DNA of 64,000 bases from the NCBI RefSeq assembly GCF_900187045.1, contig NZ_LT906453.1:2232001-2296000 (forward strand). The letters are read 5' to 3'. The position numbers and the translations under genes are program-made. The stretch's first letter is position 1; each line of letters opens with the position of its first letter. This DNA is from Dermatophilus congolensis. Its GTDB lineage: Bacteria; Actinomycetota; Actinomycetes; Actinomycetales; Dermatophilaceae. Positions 55,511-64,000 of the stretch are shown here, in pieces. A model generated the notes under the pieces. That model ran no database searches, was not told where the DNA came from, and was given only the letters and a program-made list of their open reading frames with translations.

Positions 55511-56017
55511 TCAGCGCTTGCTGTACTGAGGCGCCTTGCGGGCCTTCTTGAGACCAGCCTTCTTGCGCTCGGGAACGCGAGCGTCGCGGCTGAGCAGTCC
55601 GGCTTTCTTGAGGCCAGGACGGTTCAGGTCAACGTCAATGCCGTTGAGGCTACGGGCGATGCCAAGACGGATCGCACCGGCCTGACCGGAGGGGCCACCA
55701 CCAGCAACGCGCACGAGAACGTCGTATGCGCCTTCGAGCTCGAGCACCTTGAAGGGCTCGTTGACGATCTGCTGGTGAACCTTGTTCGGGAAGTAGTCAT
55801 CAAGGCCACGGCCGTTGATCTTCCACTGGCCAGAGCCGGGGACGATGCGCACGCGGGCGATGGCCTGCTTGCGGCGGCCGGTGGCAGCGCCGGGGGCCGA
55901 AGCCGAGGGGCGCTCGCCCGTGGCGGCCTGTGCCGGAGCTTCGCTGGACTCGGTGGTGTAGCTGGAAAGAGCCGGCTCGTTCTCGTCGAGCTGGGCGTCC
56001 ATGTCAATATCGGTCAC
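55511..56017 (-). CDS. rpsI: 30S ribosomal protein S9
   Basis: 168 residues: a 45-residue acidic, Ala/Ser-rich N-terminal extension followed by the S9 core ([40 protein letters not shown]) and the basic C-terminal tail ending QYSKR, which reaches the tRNA anticodon stem. The extension is common in actinobacteria. It is coupled with rplM 51 nt upstream. Confidence 0.95.
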   Translation of the reverse strand: MTDIDMDAQLDENEPALSSYTTESSEAPAQAATGERPSASAPGAATGRRKQAIARVRIVPGSGQWKINGRGLDDYFPNKVHQQIVNEPFKVLELEGAYDVLVRVAGGGPSGQAGAIRLGIARSLNGIDVDLNRPGLKKAGLLSRDARVPERKKAGLKKARKAPQYSKR

Positions 56018-56068
56018 GGTTCTCCTCGTTTTTTCTGCGCTTAGGTCACGTACGTCGAAGACGCGTGA

Positions 56069-56512
56069 TTACTGCGCGACCTGCGAGATCTCGTAGGGCA
56101 CCGGACGCTGGGCCTGGTGGGGGTGCTCAGAGCCTGCGTACACCTTGAGCTTGCTCATCTGCTGACGTGCGAGCGAGTTCTTGGGGAGCATGCCACGGAT
56201 GGCTTTCTCCACTGCACGCTCGGGGTTCTTGGCGAGCAGCTCGGTGTAGCTGGTAGCGCGCAGACCACCGGGGAACCCGGAGTGGCTGTAAGCCTTCTTC
56301 TGCTCAGCCTTGTTGCCCGTAAGAGCAACCTTGTCGGCGTTGATGATGATGACGAAGTCACCGGTGTCAATGTGCGGCGCGAACGTCGGCTTGTGCTTGC
56401 CGCGCAGGAGCTGCGCCGCCTGCGAGGCGAGACGACCGAGCACAACATCGGTAGCGTCGATGATGTGCCAGGAGCGCTCAATGTCGCCCGGCTTCGGGGT
56501 GTAAGTACGCAC
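56069..56512 (-). CDS. rplM: 50S ribosomal protein L13
   Basis: 147 residues, the standard length. Core motifs [36 protein letters not shown] and [20 protein letters not shown] are clear. GTG 56512 has AAGG about 6 nt upstream; the frame runs to 56719 but that upstream part is leader. First gene of rplM-rpsI. Confidence 0.95.
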   Translation of the reverse strand: MRTYTPKPGDIERSWHIIDATDVVLGRLASQAAQLLRGKHKPTFAPHIDTGDFVIIINADKVALTGNKAEQKKAYSHSGFPGGLRATSYTELLAKNPERAVEKAIRGMLPKNSLARQQMSKLKVYAGSEHPHQAQRPVPYEISQVAQ

Positions 56513-56869
56513 GAGTGCCTTGCTTTCTGTTGCGGACTGCGAATCGCGTGCCACCGGCCGGAGCGGCGAAAGCCACAGGAGCGACCTGGCCGAAGTGCCG
56601 ATGACTCGCCCCATCCGAAATCGAAGATCCCGGGACAGACACGACATGCTGCGACAGCTCTTGCAGAGCGTTCGCACTTTCGCATCCAGCGAGCACTGAC
56701 CGGCGGAGGGCAGCAACACGTAACAGTCATCTACTGTACCGTCCGATCACATGCCTCCAGAAATCCACCCAAAACACGCCATGAAGTGCAGATTTATCCC
56801 CTTTATCGCCTTCTAATTCTCTTCATACACATGTTTTATGCATAGATTTTCTGCAAAAAGGAGCAGTAT
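56513..56869. other. Divergent promoter region and L13 leader
   Basis: 357 bp between rplM (minus) and the ArsR-type gene (plus). A possible minus-strand -10 TACAGT lies near 56733, giving an rplM leader of about 210 nt that could carry autoregulation; no known leader fold was recognised. The right part (56760-56869) is A+T-rich and holds the palindrome TATGCATA (56837-56844). Confidence 0.4.
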
Positions 56870-57472
56870 GTGCATATGACTACCCCTACCGACCCCACCG
56901 ACAACGGCCATCCCCTCCCCCACCCCGCAGAAATTGACCAAATATCACTACGCACTCTTGCCCACCCCATGCGATCTCGCATCCTCGCCGAACTACGCAG
57001 CATTGGACGAGCCACCTCCGCAGACCTCGCCAAAGCCCTGGACACAAGCACCGGCGTGACCAGCTACCACCTACGCGCCCTAGCTAACGCAGGACTCATC
57101 ACTACCAGCGAACGCAACGGCCGCCGCCGATACTGGATCCTGACTACAGAAAATCGCATCATCGACACTTCCGAAGAAGATCCCGCCGATGAAGCCTCCG
57201 CCGAATGGCTCGCCCGTGACTACGCCGCCTACTTCGGCACCAAAGTCCAAAACTGGATTAGCCACACCTCACAGTGGCCACCTACCTGGCAGGAACTATG
57301 TGGGCTTGAAGACCGACTTGTTCTTGTCACCGATACTCAACTTGCCGCACTCCAAGAAGAAATCGCTGCCGTCCTTGACCGATACCGCCGTGTCGGAGCA
57401 GGAAACCCTACTGCTAAACGCGTCACTTTCTACACCTGCGCGCTGCCTGTTGACGCTCCCCCACGACCCTAA
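56870..57472 (+). CDS. ArsR-type winged-helix transcription regulator
   Basis: 200 residues. A winged helix at about 25-100: LRTLAHPMRSRILAELRSIG, SADLAKALDTSTGVTSYHLR (recognition helix) and LITTSERNGRRRYWIL (wing). The C-terminal half (about 105-185) is helical and probably a dimerisation or ligand domain, as in the larger ArsR/HTH_20 regulators; there is no metal-binding cysteine pair. GTG 56870 has AAGGAG six bases upstream; ATG 56876 is possible. No target gene is adjacent on its strand. Confidence 0.8.
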   Translation: MHMTTPTDPTDNGHPLPHPAEIDQISLRTLAHPMRSRILAELRSIGRATSADLAKALDTSTGVTSYHLRALANAGLITTSERNGRRRYWILTTENRIIDTSEEDPADEASAEWLARDYAAYFGTKVQNWISHTSQWPPTWQELCGLEDRLVLVTDTQLAALQEEIAAVLDRYRRVGAGNPTAKRVTFYTCALPVDAPPRP

Positions 57473-57557
57473 GAAGCACGCCACTTATCTCACACTGCGA
57501 CTTCTAACTCCTGGCAGTACTCAGTCAGCCATTCAACGGTCCGCGTCCCTCGAAAAG

Positions 57558-58385
57558 TCACTCAGGCAGCTGTCGAACACATCGAGCAGCTGCAGCACGA
57601 GCCGAAAGCTGATGGTCATCCGGATAACGAACTTCTTCTAAACACAGGCCGTGCGGCGGCATCACCGTCACCGCTGGGTTCCTTCGATGTTCTCCAAGCA
57701 CGAGTGCTGGCCAATCCGTCGTTTGCTTACCCTCCCCCACAGGTACGACTCCCCCAACCAAGGCACGCACCATCGAGTGGCAAAACGCATCGGCAATGAT
57801 CGTGCCTATCACTAGCGGGCCACGACGTTCCCACTCATACGCCAACAGGTTGCGTATCGTGGTGGCCCCTTCTCGCGGCTTGCAGTACGCAGCAAAGTCA
57901 TGCAAACCCAGCATCTGCTGGGCCGCCAAATGCATGGCAGAAACATCCAACTGTCGCTTATGCACGACAATTCCGTGCCGCTGTAACGGATCTAATTCTG
58001 ATGGCTCATCAGTAAGGGTGTAGGAGTACCTTCTCGACAACGCCGAGAAACGAGCATCAAACCCTGCCGGCGCCTGCTGAACCTTGCGAACGACGATATC
58101 GGCTGGCAGTACAGCAGCTAAGCGAGTAACAGCAGCAGCTTCCGGTGTGCGTTGCGACCGTCCTGGCAATCGATGGAAAGCTGACTCTTCAACATCTACG
58201 TGTAGTACCGACCCACGAGCATGAACTCCTGCGTCTGTGCGTCCAGCTACGACAAGACGTACGTCATGACGCAGTATTTTTTCGAGCGCTGTAGTCAGTT
58301 CTCCTTCGACAGTGCGTAATCCTGGCTGCTTAGCCCACCCCGAGAAAGCAGTACCGTCATAGGCGAAGTCGATTCGCAACCTCAT
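57558..58385 (-). CDS. truA: tRNA pseudouridine synthase A (positions 38-40)
   Basis: 275 residues. Catalytic Asp51 in VAGRTDAGVHA, N-terminal MRLRIDFAYDGTAFSGWAKQ and C-terminal ADAFCHSMVRALVGGVVPVG are typical of TruA. ATG 58385 has AAGGAG six bases upstream, while ATG 58391 directly abuts that site, so 58385 is the start. It follows rplQ as in most actinobacteria but a 27-bp hairpin intervenes. Confidence 0.93.
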   Translation of the reverse strand: MRLRIDFAYDGTAFSGWAKQPGLRTVEGELTTALEKILRHDVRLVVAGRTDAGVHARGSVLHVDVEESAFHRLPGRSQRTPEAAAVTRLAAVLPADIVVRKVQQAPAGFDARFSALSRRYSYTLTDEPSELDPLQRHGIVVHKRQLDVSAMHLAAQQMLGLHDFAAYCKPREGATTIRNLLAYEWERRGPLVIGTIIADAFCHSMVRALVGGVVPVGEGKQTTDWPALVLGEHRRNPAVTVMPPHGLCLEEVRYPDDHQLSARAAAARCVRQLPE

Positions 58386-58408
58386 TGCCATCTCCTTAGT
58401 TGAATACC

Positions 58409-58465
58409 CACATATATGAAGTGGCTGTGACCATCCAAGATGGTCACAGCCACTTCATATATGTG
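58409..58465 (-). terminator. 27-bp perfect hairpin between rplQ and truA
   Basis: Arms 58409-58435 and 58439-58465 are perfectly complementary over 27 bp with a 3-nt loop (CAA on the plus strand). It lies 14 nt past the rplQ stop and only 9 nt before the truA ribosome-binding site. There is no T-run after it. Confidence 0.8.
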
Positions 58466-58478
58466 TCACATGCGCGGA

Positions 58479-58955
58479 TCAGGCCTCGCTAGACTCCGCG
58501 GCTTCGGAAGCAGAGGTCTCTTCGGCAGCAGCCTGCTCTTTGACAGAGCGCTTGGTTGCAGCCTCGGCTTCAGCGACCGTGGCTTGCTTAGCGGACATCG
58601 GCTCGCGAACCAGCTCGATAACCACCATAGGAGCGTTGTCGCCCTTACGGTTACCGATCTTGGTCGTGCGGGTGTAGCCACCCTCGCGGTTTGCCATGTC
58701 AGGCGCGATCTCCGTGAAGAGGCGGTGCACAGCGCCCTTGTCACGGACAACAGTCATGACCTGACGGCGAGCGTGCAGGTCACCACGCTTGGCAAATGTG
58801 ACCATGCGCTCAGCCAAGGGGCGCAGGCGCTTGGCCTTGGCAGCGGTGGTGGTGATGCGGTCGTGCTGGAACAAGGCGGTGGCCAAGTTCGAGAGGATGA
58901 GGCGCTCGTGGGCGGGGCTACCGCCGACGCGACGGCCTTTAGTAGGCGTAGGCAT
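58479..58955 (-). CDS. rplQ: 50S ribosomal protein L17
   Basis: 158 residues. Family core [40 protein letters not shown] and [20 protein letters not shown], then a 35-residue Ala/Glu-rich tail that is an actinobacterial extension. It lies 49 nt downstream of rpoA in the alpha operon. Confidence 0.95.
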   Translation of the reverse strand: MPTPTKGRRVGGSPAHERLILSNLATALFQHDRITTTAAKAKRLRPLAERMVTFAKRGDLHARRQVMTVVRDKGAVHRLFTEIAPDMANREGGYTRTTKIGNRKGDNAPMVVIELVREPMSAKQATVAEAEAATKRSVKEQAAAEETSASEAAESSEA

Positions 58956-59004
58956 TACGTGTTCTCCCTAGAGTTGTTCAGGCCGCTCCGCGGAAGCGGA
59001 TCGG

Positions 59005-60015
59005 TCAGTACTGCTCACCGTCGCTGAATGCGGCATCTTCATCGAAGCGGTCGCCCAAGGCGGCTGGGTCGAATCCGGGCGGGCTGTCTTTGAGAGCCAG
59101 TCCCATGCCTGTCAGCTTCTGGGTGACCTCGTCAATGGACTTGGCACCGAAGTTACGGATGTCAAGGAGATCTGCTTCGCTGCGCCCAACCAACTCACCC
59201 ACGGTGTGGATGCCCTCACGCTTGAGGCAGTTGTAGGAGCGGACAGTCAAGTCGAGTTCCTCGATGGGAAGGGCGAGATCAGCTGCCAAGGCGGCGTCAG
59301 TCGGCGAGGGACCCATGTCGATACCTTCGGCCTCGACGTTGAGCTCCCGAGCAAGTCCGAAGAGCTCGACAAGCGTCATGCCTGCAGAAGCAAGTGCATC
59401 GCGAGGTGCCATGCTGCGCTTCGTTTCGACATCAACGATCAATTTGTCGAAGTCGGTACGCTGCTCCACACGCGTGGCCTCAACCTTGTAGGTCACGGCC
59501 AGCACTGGGGAGTAGATCGAGTCAACCGGAATACGGCCAATCTCGGTCTCGACTGCCTTGTTTTGGTGGGCGGACACATATCCACGGCCACGTTCGACTG
59601 TCAGCTCCATCTCGAGCTTGCCGTCCTCATTGAGGGTGGCGATCTCGAGTTCGGGGTTGTGCACCTCGACTCCTGCTGGCGGAGCAATGTCCGCTGCAGT
59701 CACTACACCGGGGCCCTGCTTGCGCAGGTACATCACGACAGGCTCGTCGTGATCGCTGCTGACAATGATCCCCTTGATGTTGAGGATCAGTTCCGTGACG
59801 TCCTCTTTAACCCCTGGGATTGTAGAGAACTCATGGAGAACACCGTCGATCCGGATGCTGGTAACGGATGCTCCAGGGATGCTCGACAAAAGCGTCCGGC
59901 GAAGCGAGTTACCGAGTGTGTACCCAAAGCCTGGCTCAAGCGGTTCAATGACGAACCGGGAACGCGTGGGCGAAACCACGTCCTCAGTGAGGACAGGGCG
60001 CTGTGCGATCAGCAC
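59005..60015 (-). CDS. rpoA: DNA-directed RNA polymerase subunit alpha
   Basis: 336 residues. N-terminal dimerisation domain with [20 protein letters not shown] and [20 protein letters not shown]-terminal domain (about 250-320) with [20 protein letters not shown] and [10 protein letters not shown] for UP-element and activator contact; acidic tail. GTG 60015 has GGAAAG upstream and gives the usual MLIAQRP start; ATG 60033 would add six residues. Confidence 0.96.
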   Translation of the reverse strand: MLIAQRPVLTEDVVSPTRSRFVIEPLEPGFGYTLGNSLRRTLLSSIPGASVTSIRIDGVLHEFSTIPGVKEDVTELILNIKGIIVSSDHDEPVVMYLRKQGPGVVTAADIAPPAGVEVHNPELEIATLNEDGKLEMELTVERGRGYVSAHQNKAVETEIGRIPVDSIYSPVLAVTYKVEATRVEQRTDFDKLIVDVETKRSMAPRDALASAGMTLVELFGLARELNVEAEGIDMGPSPTDAALAADLALPIEELDLTVRSYNCLKREGIHTVGELVGRSEADLLDIRNFGAKSIDEVTQKLTGMGLALKDSPPGFDPAALGDRFDEDAAFSDGEQY

Positions 60016-60160
60016 GATTTCTTTCCTTCCCACGATCTACCGCTATATGAAGATCGTGAATGCGGCTATAGCCGTGACACCCGTCGTCTCTGTCTACGGC
60101 GAGTGGTCCCACTCCCCCGTGTGGCACGAGGTCATCACGTAGGTCGCAGGGGTGTAGCGA

Positions 60161-60186
60161 GTGTGTATTCGCAAGTGAATACACAC
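60161..60186 (-). terminator. Hairpin 1 between rpsD and rpoA
   Basis: GTGTGTATTC (60161-60170) and GAATACACAC (60177-60186), perfect 10-bp arms, 6-nt loop. It is one of two adjacent hairpins inside the ribosomal protein operon. Confidence 0.65.
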
Positions 60187-60187
60187 C

Positions 60188-60224
60188 AGATCCGCGCACA
60201 TCTCGTCAAAGTGTGCGCGGATCT
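60188..60224 (-). terminator. Hairpin 2 between rpsD and rpoA
   Basis: AGATCCGCGCACA (60188-60200) and TGTGCGCGGATCT (60212-60224), perfect 13-bp arms, 11-nt loop, 6 nt after the rpsD stop. It may be a partial terminator or a processing site. Confidence 0.65.
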
Positions 60225-60229
60225 ACGTG

Positions 60230-60838
60230 TTAGTTCTTCGAGTAGAGCTCAACGATCAGCTGCTCGGTGAGGACCGTGTCGATCTGCTCACGAACTGGCA
60301 GCTGGTGGATAAGCACCTGCAGGGAACCTGGAACGACCTTCATCCACGCGGGAACCACACGCTCGCCGTACAGGTCTTCGGCGACCTCGAACGGGAACTT
60401 GCTGCGGCTCTGCTCACGCCATTCGATGATGTCGTACTGGCTCACTCGGTAGCTCGGCACGTCTACGCGCTGACCGTTGACCAGGAAGTGGCCGTGGGTG
60501 ACGAGCTGACGTGCAGCACGACGTGTACGTGCCAAACCGGCACGGTAAACGACGTTGTCTAGACGAGATTCAAGGATCTGAAGCAGGTTTGCACCGGTTT
60601 TTCCGGGGCGACGTGCCGCTTCCTCGTAGTAGTTACGGAACTGACGTTCCATAACTCCGTAGGTAAAGCGTGCTTTCTGCTTTTCCTGCAACTGCGAGAG
60701 GTATTCCTTCTCCTGGATACGGCCACGGCCGTGCTGTCCGGGAGGGAATGGGCGGTTCTCGAAGTTCTTATCGCCACCGACGAGGTCGGTCTTCAGGCGA
60801 CGGGACTTTTTCGTAATCGGACCGGTGTAACGGGCCAT
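60230..60838 (-). CDS. rpsD: 30S ribosomal protein S4
   Basis: 202 residues. N-terminal MARYTGPITKKSRRLKTDLV lacks the four zinc cysteines (C-minus type); the S4 RNA-binding motif is RLDNVVYRAGLARTRRAARQ and GHFLVNGQRVDVPSYRV. S4 also regulates its operon in some bacteria. It lies 45 nt downstream of rpsK; two hairpins and 214 bp separate it from rpoA. Confidence 0.95.
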   Translation of the reverse strand: MARYTGPITKKSRRLKTDLVGGDKNFENRPFPPGQHGRGRIQEKEYLSQLQEKQKARFTYGVMERQFRNYYEEAARRPGKTGANLLQILESRLDNVVYRAGLARTRRAARQLVTHGHFLVNGQRVDVPSYRVSQYDIIEWREQSRSKFPFEVAEDLYGERVVPAWMKVVPGSLQVLIHQLPVREQIDTVLTEQLIVELYSKN

Positions 60839-60883
60839 GGTGTCTCTTCTCCTACCTTTTCAGTGCCTGCTGCGCGCGGTCGA

Positions 60884-61291
60884 TCAGACGCGGCGGCGCT
60901 TGGGCGGACGGACACCGTTGTGCGGCGTGGGGGTGACGTCACTGATGGCGCCAACTTCCAAGCCAGTTGCGGTCAGCGAGCGAATAGCTGTCTCGCGGCC
61001 GGAGCCAGGACCTTTGACGAAAACGTCAACCTTACGCATACCGTGGTCCATCGCGCGGCGGGCAGCAGCTTCGGCAGCCATCTGCGCGGCGAAGGGGGTG
61101 GACTTACGGGAGCCCTTGAATCCAACTTGGCCAGCAGATGCCCAGGAGACAACCGCGCCTGTTGGGTCGGTGATCGAAACGATCGTGTTGTTGAATGTGC
61201 TCTTGATGTGAGCTTGCCCGTGGGCAACATTCTTCTTCTCTTTGCGGCGCACCTTTTTGGCGCCACCAGCCTGACGGCTCTTGGGAGGCAT
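60884..61291 (-). CDS. rpsK: 30S ribosomal protein S11
   Basis: 135 residues, the standard length. Core [39 protein letters not shown] and C-terminal [18 protein letters not shown]. It follows rpsM by 67 nt. Confidence 0.96.
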   Translation of the reverse strand: MPPKSRQAGGAKKVRRKEKKNVAHGQAHIKSTFNNTIVSITDPTGAVVSWASAGQVGFKGSRKSTPFAAQMAAEAAARRAMDHGMRKVDVFVKGPGSGRETAIRSLTATGLEVGAISDVTPTPHNGVRPPKRRRV

Positions 61292-61358
61292 GTGTTCTCT
61301 TTCCTACGAGTCTTCGGGAGTAGCCGACTAGTAAGTCAGCGACGAGGCAAAGCCTCGA

Positions 61359-61736
61359 TCAGCGGCCGGCCTTCTTCTTGCCAGCAACGGTGCGCTTGGG
61401 ACCCTTACGGGTACGCGCGTTGGTCTTGGTGCGCTGGCCGTGCACGGGCAGGCCACGACGGTGACGCAGACCCTGGTAGCTGCCAATTTCAACCTTGCGG
61501 CGAATGTCAGCGGCCACCTCACGGCGAAGGTCACCTTCGAGCTTGTAGTTGCCCTCGAGGAAGTCACGCAGAGCAACAAGCTGCTGCTCGTCTAGGTCCT
61601 TGACACGCGTGGACGGGTCAATCTCCGTCGCTGCGATAGCTTCCTTCGCGCGGGTACGCCCCACACCGAAGATGTAGGTAAGAGCGATCTCAACGCGCTT
61701 TTCGCGCGGGAGGTCAACTCCAACAAGACGTGCCAT
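61359..61736 (-). CDS. rpsM: 30S ribosomal protein S13
   Basis: 125 residues. [20 protein letters not shown], the helix-hairpin-helix [20 protein letters not shown] and the C-terminal tail [20 protein letters not shown] identify S13. ATG 61736 has AGGAG about 8 nt upstream. The frame extends to 61898 but that part is intergenic. In most actinobacteria rpmJ (L36) precedes it; here it does not. Confidence 0.96.
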   Translation of the reverse strand: MARLVGVDLPREKRVEIALTYIFGVGRTRAKEAIAATEIDPSTRVKDLDEQQLVALRDFLEGNYKLEGDLRREVAADIRRKVEIGSYQGLRHRRGLPVHGQRTKTNARTRKGPKRTVAGKKKAGR

Positions 61737-62046
61737 TTGTGTTTCTCCTGAGTAGTTTCGAAGGTTTGGCACAGCATCGGTCCGTGCGCACGTTCTCATG
61801 GCGAAGAGCGCCGCTTCCGGTCCCCGGCCTTCGAACCGAGGGTGACATCTGAGGAATCTCAGGGCCGGATGCTGTGTACTGCTCGTATCGTCGTGCAACG
61901 AAAGACAACTGCAAAAGTTTTTGGCTCTTTCACTGCTCGACTGCTTCTTCTGCCTGCCGATCTAAGTGATCTTCAAGTAAAGACTGAGACTGTGGACAGC
62001 CCCGCAAGAAGAATCTCTCTTCGAGACAGTCTTTGAAGAGTATGTA
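61737..62046. other. Intergenic region infA-rpsM without rpmJ
   Basis: 310 bp. All three minus-strand frames were read for L36 (either the four-cysteine or the cysteine-free form) and none was found; no other frame is convincing. There is a small CTGAG/CTCAG hairpin near 61851-61862. The length leaves room for the missing gene, a promoter or a leader. Confidence 0.6.
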
Positions 62047-62268
62047 TCAGCGGTAGCGGAAAACGATACGGCCGCGGGATAGGTCATAGGGGCTGAGCTC
62101 CACGACCACGCGGTCCTCAGGGAGGATCCTGATGTAGTGCTGGCGCATTTTCCCTGAAATATGAGCGAGAACTTTGTGTCCGTTGGTGAGCTCCACACGG
62201 AAGTTCGCGTTAGGGAGCGCCTCCACCACGGTGCCCTCGATCTCGATGACTCCGTCCTTTTTAGCCAT
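62047..62268 (-). CDS. infA: Translation initiation factor IF-1
   Basis: 73 residues, S1-type OB fold: [40 protein letters not shown], ending [11 protein letters not shown] 62268 has GGAGG two bases upstream. The open frame extends to 62355 without family similarity. The 257 bp upstream to map show no gene; an independent promoter there is likely but was not defined. Confidence 0.96.
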   Translation of the reverse strand: MAKKDGVIEIEGTVVEALPNANFRVELTNGHKVLAHISGKMRQHYIRILPEDRVVVELSPYDLSRGRIVFRYR

Positions 62269-62525
62269 GTCCTCCACGATCCTGGTCATGTCATGCACTG
62301 CACGACGATTGGCCACGCCGATCCCTCGGCGCGCTGTAGCTTCAGATACTTTCACTTACATCCAAACCGGACCGCAGCGTCTATACCTAGGTAGAGACAG
62401 ACGCTTTACGACCACTTTGATCACTTAAGCAAGCGAGAGTATGAGCCAACAAGCAACCTTAATCCACTACCCCTAGTCATGGGAAATTCGACAGCCTCTC
62501 CCACCAAGCAAGTAATTCTGAACAT

Positions 62526-63371
62526 TTATGCCAACGGACCAAATTGGGCACCTGTAGCTGCGCAGATCTCCAATCCCCCATCGAGCGCGGTAAGTACCCA
62601 GATACCTTCAGAAGTGATAGCCACCGTGTGCTCAACATGGGCTGCGATGGACCCATCGATGGTGACTACCGTCCAGTCGTCGTCAAGAACCTTGTTGTCA
62701 GGAGCACCTAGCGTAACCATCGGCTCAATAGCCAGCGTAGTACCCACGGTCAATTTGGGCCCCAGCTTGGCTGGCCGAAAATTAGGAACCCCTGGCGACA
62801 TGTGCATTTCACGCCCGATGCCATGCCCCTCATAGTCTTCGACAATTCCATACTCGCCAATCTTTCGATGAAGAGCACTTTTTTCCAGAGACTCTTCGAC
62901 CGCTCCCCCGATATCTCCGACTCTGTTCCCCGGGACCATCGCTGCGATACCAGACCACAAGGATCTAGAAGTATCATCAAGCAAATTTTTTACTTCAGGT
63001 TCGGCAGCATCATCCCCGCCGACGATAATCGATATCGCCGAGTCACCGTGCCAGCCATCCACTGCAGCTCCGCAGTCAATCGATACAAGTTCCCCCTCCT
63101 GGAGAACGCGATCACCGGGTATTCCATGAACTATTTCGCACCCCACACTCACACAAAGAGTGTGCCGATACCCAGGAACAAGCGGAAAAGAAGGAACAGC
63201 ATTTTGCGAGAGAATGTACTCTCTCGCAAAATCATCGAGTTCTCTAGTGGTAACTCCAGGCTTAACTGCCTCAGCTAGCTTTTCCAGAGTTCGACCAACA
63301 ACTAATCCAGCTTTCCGCATAGCAATAATTTGCTGCGGATTCTTTTTCTCAATTCGCTCACGGCCAAACAT
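62526..63371 (-). CDS. map: Type I methionine aminopeptidase
   Basis: 281 residues. Metal ligands appear in order: Asp in VSIDCGA, Asp in WHGDSAIS, His in EGHGIGREMH, Glu in LAIEPMVT and Glu in HVEHTVAI. It removes the initiator methionine. GGAG lies 4-5 bases before ATG 63371; the frame reaches 63479, across the adk terminator, so the shorter start is right. It follows adk as usual. Confidence 0.95.
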   Translation of the reverse strand: MFGRERIEKKNPQQIIAMRKAGLVVGRTLEKLAEAVKPGVTTRELDDFAREYILSQNAVPSFPLVPGYRHTLCVSVGCEIVHGIPGDRVLQEGELVSIDCGAAVDGWHGDSAISIIVGGDDAAEPEVKNLLDDTSRSLWSGIAAMVPGNRVGDIGGAVEESLEKSALHRKIGEYGIVEDYEGHGIGREMHMSPGVPNFRPAKLGPKLTVGTTLAIEPMVTLGAPDNKVLDDDWTVVTIDGSIAAHVEHTVAITSEGIWVLTALDGGLEICAATGAQFGPLA

Positions 63372-63413
63372 TTTTCTCCATCCCGATAATGATATATCTC
63401 TTAATCCACATAA

Positions 63414-63448
63414 AGATGCCCCACTTCGTGTCACGAAGTGGGGCATCT
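63414..63448 (-). terminator. Hairpin between adk and map
   Basis: 17-bp perfect arms 63414-63430 and 63432-63448 with a 1-nt centre (effective loop TGTCA), followed on the minus strand by TTTATG. It lies 9 nt after the adk stop. Confidence 0.8.
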
Positions 63449-63456
63449 CACCGAAA

Positions 63457-64000
63457 TCACTCGGAATAAAGCGGTTCAAGCGCCTCTTGAATGCGTGTAG
63501 CTACTTCTTCAACTCCACCCATACCGTAAACCTGCACCAGCAATTCACGGTCATCGTAAATTTCCGTCAAAGGCGCAGTTTGCTGTGCGTAAACCTTCAG
63601 GCGTTCACGAATAACGGGCTCAGTGTCATCTGACCGCCCTTCGATTTCTGCACGTTTCAACAGACGCTCGACTACGGCATCTTCATCGACAACGAGCTCG
63701 AGAACGCAATCGAGTTTCTCGCCTCGCTCCTTAAGGTACTCATCCAGAACCTCCACCTGAGCAGTCGTCCGTGGGTACCCATCGAGCAAGAAACCTTTTT
63801 GAGCATCTTCGCGAGCAAGCCGCTCAAAAAGCATGGCATTAGTAATCTCGTCAGAGACATACTGCCCGGAAGCTAGAACCTGTTGAACCTGCTTGCCGAG
63901 CTCAGTTTGTTCCGCAATATTTTCGCGGAACATGTTTCCCGTGGATATAACCGGAATGCCGAAACTTTCCGCAATGCCTGCAGCCTGGGTGCCTTTACCG
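63457..64000 (-). CDS. adk: Adenylate kinase, C-terminal part
   Basis: Reversible AMP + ATP to 2 ADP. About 180 residues are visible; the gene continues beyond the window edge. The edge shows the end of the P-loop (GKGTQAAGIAESFGIPVIST), then GNMFRENIAEQTELGKQV, the AMP-binding GFLLDGYPRTTAQVEVLDEY and C-terminal LTEIYDDRELLVQVYGMGG. The LID is short, without zinc cysteines. A strong hairpin separates it from map. Confidence 0.95.
   Translation of the reverse strand, partial: GKGTQAAGIAESFGIPVISTGNMFRENIAEQTELGKQVQQVLASGQYVSDEITNAMLFERLAREDAQKGFLLDGYPRTTAQVEVLDEYLKERGEKLDCVLELVVDEDAVVERLLKRAEIEGRSDDTEPVIRERLKVYAQQTAPLTEIYDDRELLVQVYGMGGVEEVATRIQEALEPLYSE

Noticed and set aside
1-64000. CRISPR array, IS element, prophage or attachment site
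   Set aside because: No regularly spaced direct repeats, no transposase, integrase or phage structural genes, and no tRNA gene were seen in the window.

Overview
This window is an ordinary, gene-dense piece of a high-GC Gram-positive (actinobacterial) chromosome. Markers for this are the mycothiol deacetylase MshB, a DUF3117 protein, a DivIVA-domain protein, the DUF4245 protein beside xseAB, dapD of the actinobacterial type, and SigE-TatB-Mrp clustering. The moderate GC content and the gene set suggest a member of the Micrococcales, possibly near Dermatophilus. That placement is inference only. No rRNA, tRNA, CRISPR array, prophage, transposase or plasmid gene was found.

Layout. 0-9 kb: 3' part of lpd, aminopeptidase P, a YflT-like stress protein, a CitE-like lyase, a DedA protein, then an MgtE-N/CBS protein, DUF1003 protein and Mrp ATPase. 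9-11 kb: tatB and sigE facing a SAM O-methyltransferase, then a DUF3117 gene. 11-17 kb: PIG-V-like mannosyltransferase with a DivIVA-domain protein, and the peroxide block ahpC-ahpF-oxyR. 17-24 kb: lysine/diaminopimelate genes dapE, dapD and dapC with fdxA, a lytic-transglycosylase-like membrane protein, flavin reductase with mshB, and an aspartate-type aminotransferase. 24-31 kb: typA, NUDIX hydrolase, DedA-like protein, HtrA-like protease, cytidylate-kinase-like protein, TRIC channel. 31-39 kb: a secreted hydrolase gene that looks frameshifted, an MFS exporter, recQ, a secreted unknown, an FAD monooxygenase and an AT-rich trypsin-like secreted protease. 39.5-40.5 kb is a nearly 1-kb gap without a convincing gene but with several hairpins. 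40-47 kb: ychF, rmuC, small membrane protein, GNAT, ispH, xseA, xseB, DUF4245. 47-54 kb: a four-gene sugar ABC importer (LpqY-SugABC order), two tandem beta-carbonic anhydrases. 54-64 kb: glmM, rpsI-rplM, an ArsR-type regulator, truA-rplQ-rpoA-rpsD-rpsK-rpsM-infA-map-adk (3' part of adk at the edge).

Functional threads: redox defence (oxyR/ahpCF, mshB, sigE), cell-envelope supply (dap genes, glmM, mannosyltransferase, ispH), protein secretion and quality control (tatB, HtrA-like, typA), and the conserved ribosomal/RNA polymerase block. The observations most worth a second look are the apparent single-base frameshift at about 31.99 kb, the absence of rpmJ between infA and rpsM, the hairpin-rich gap at 39.7-40.0 kb, repeated reversals of G/C strand bias along the window that suggest past inversions, and the unclear start codon of tatB.
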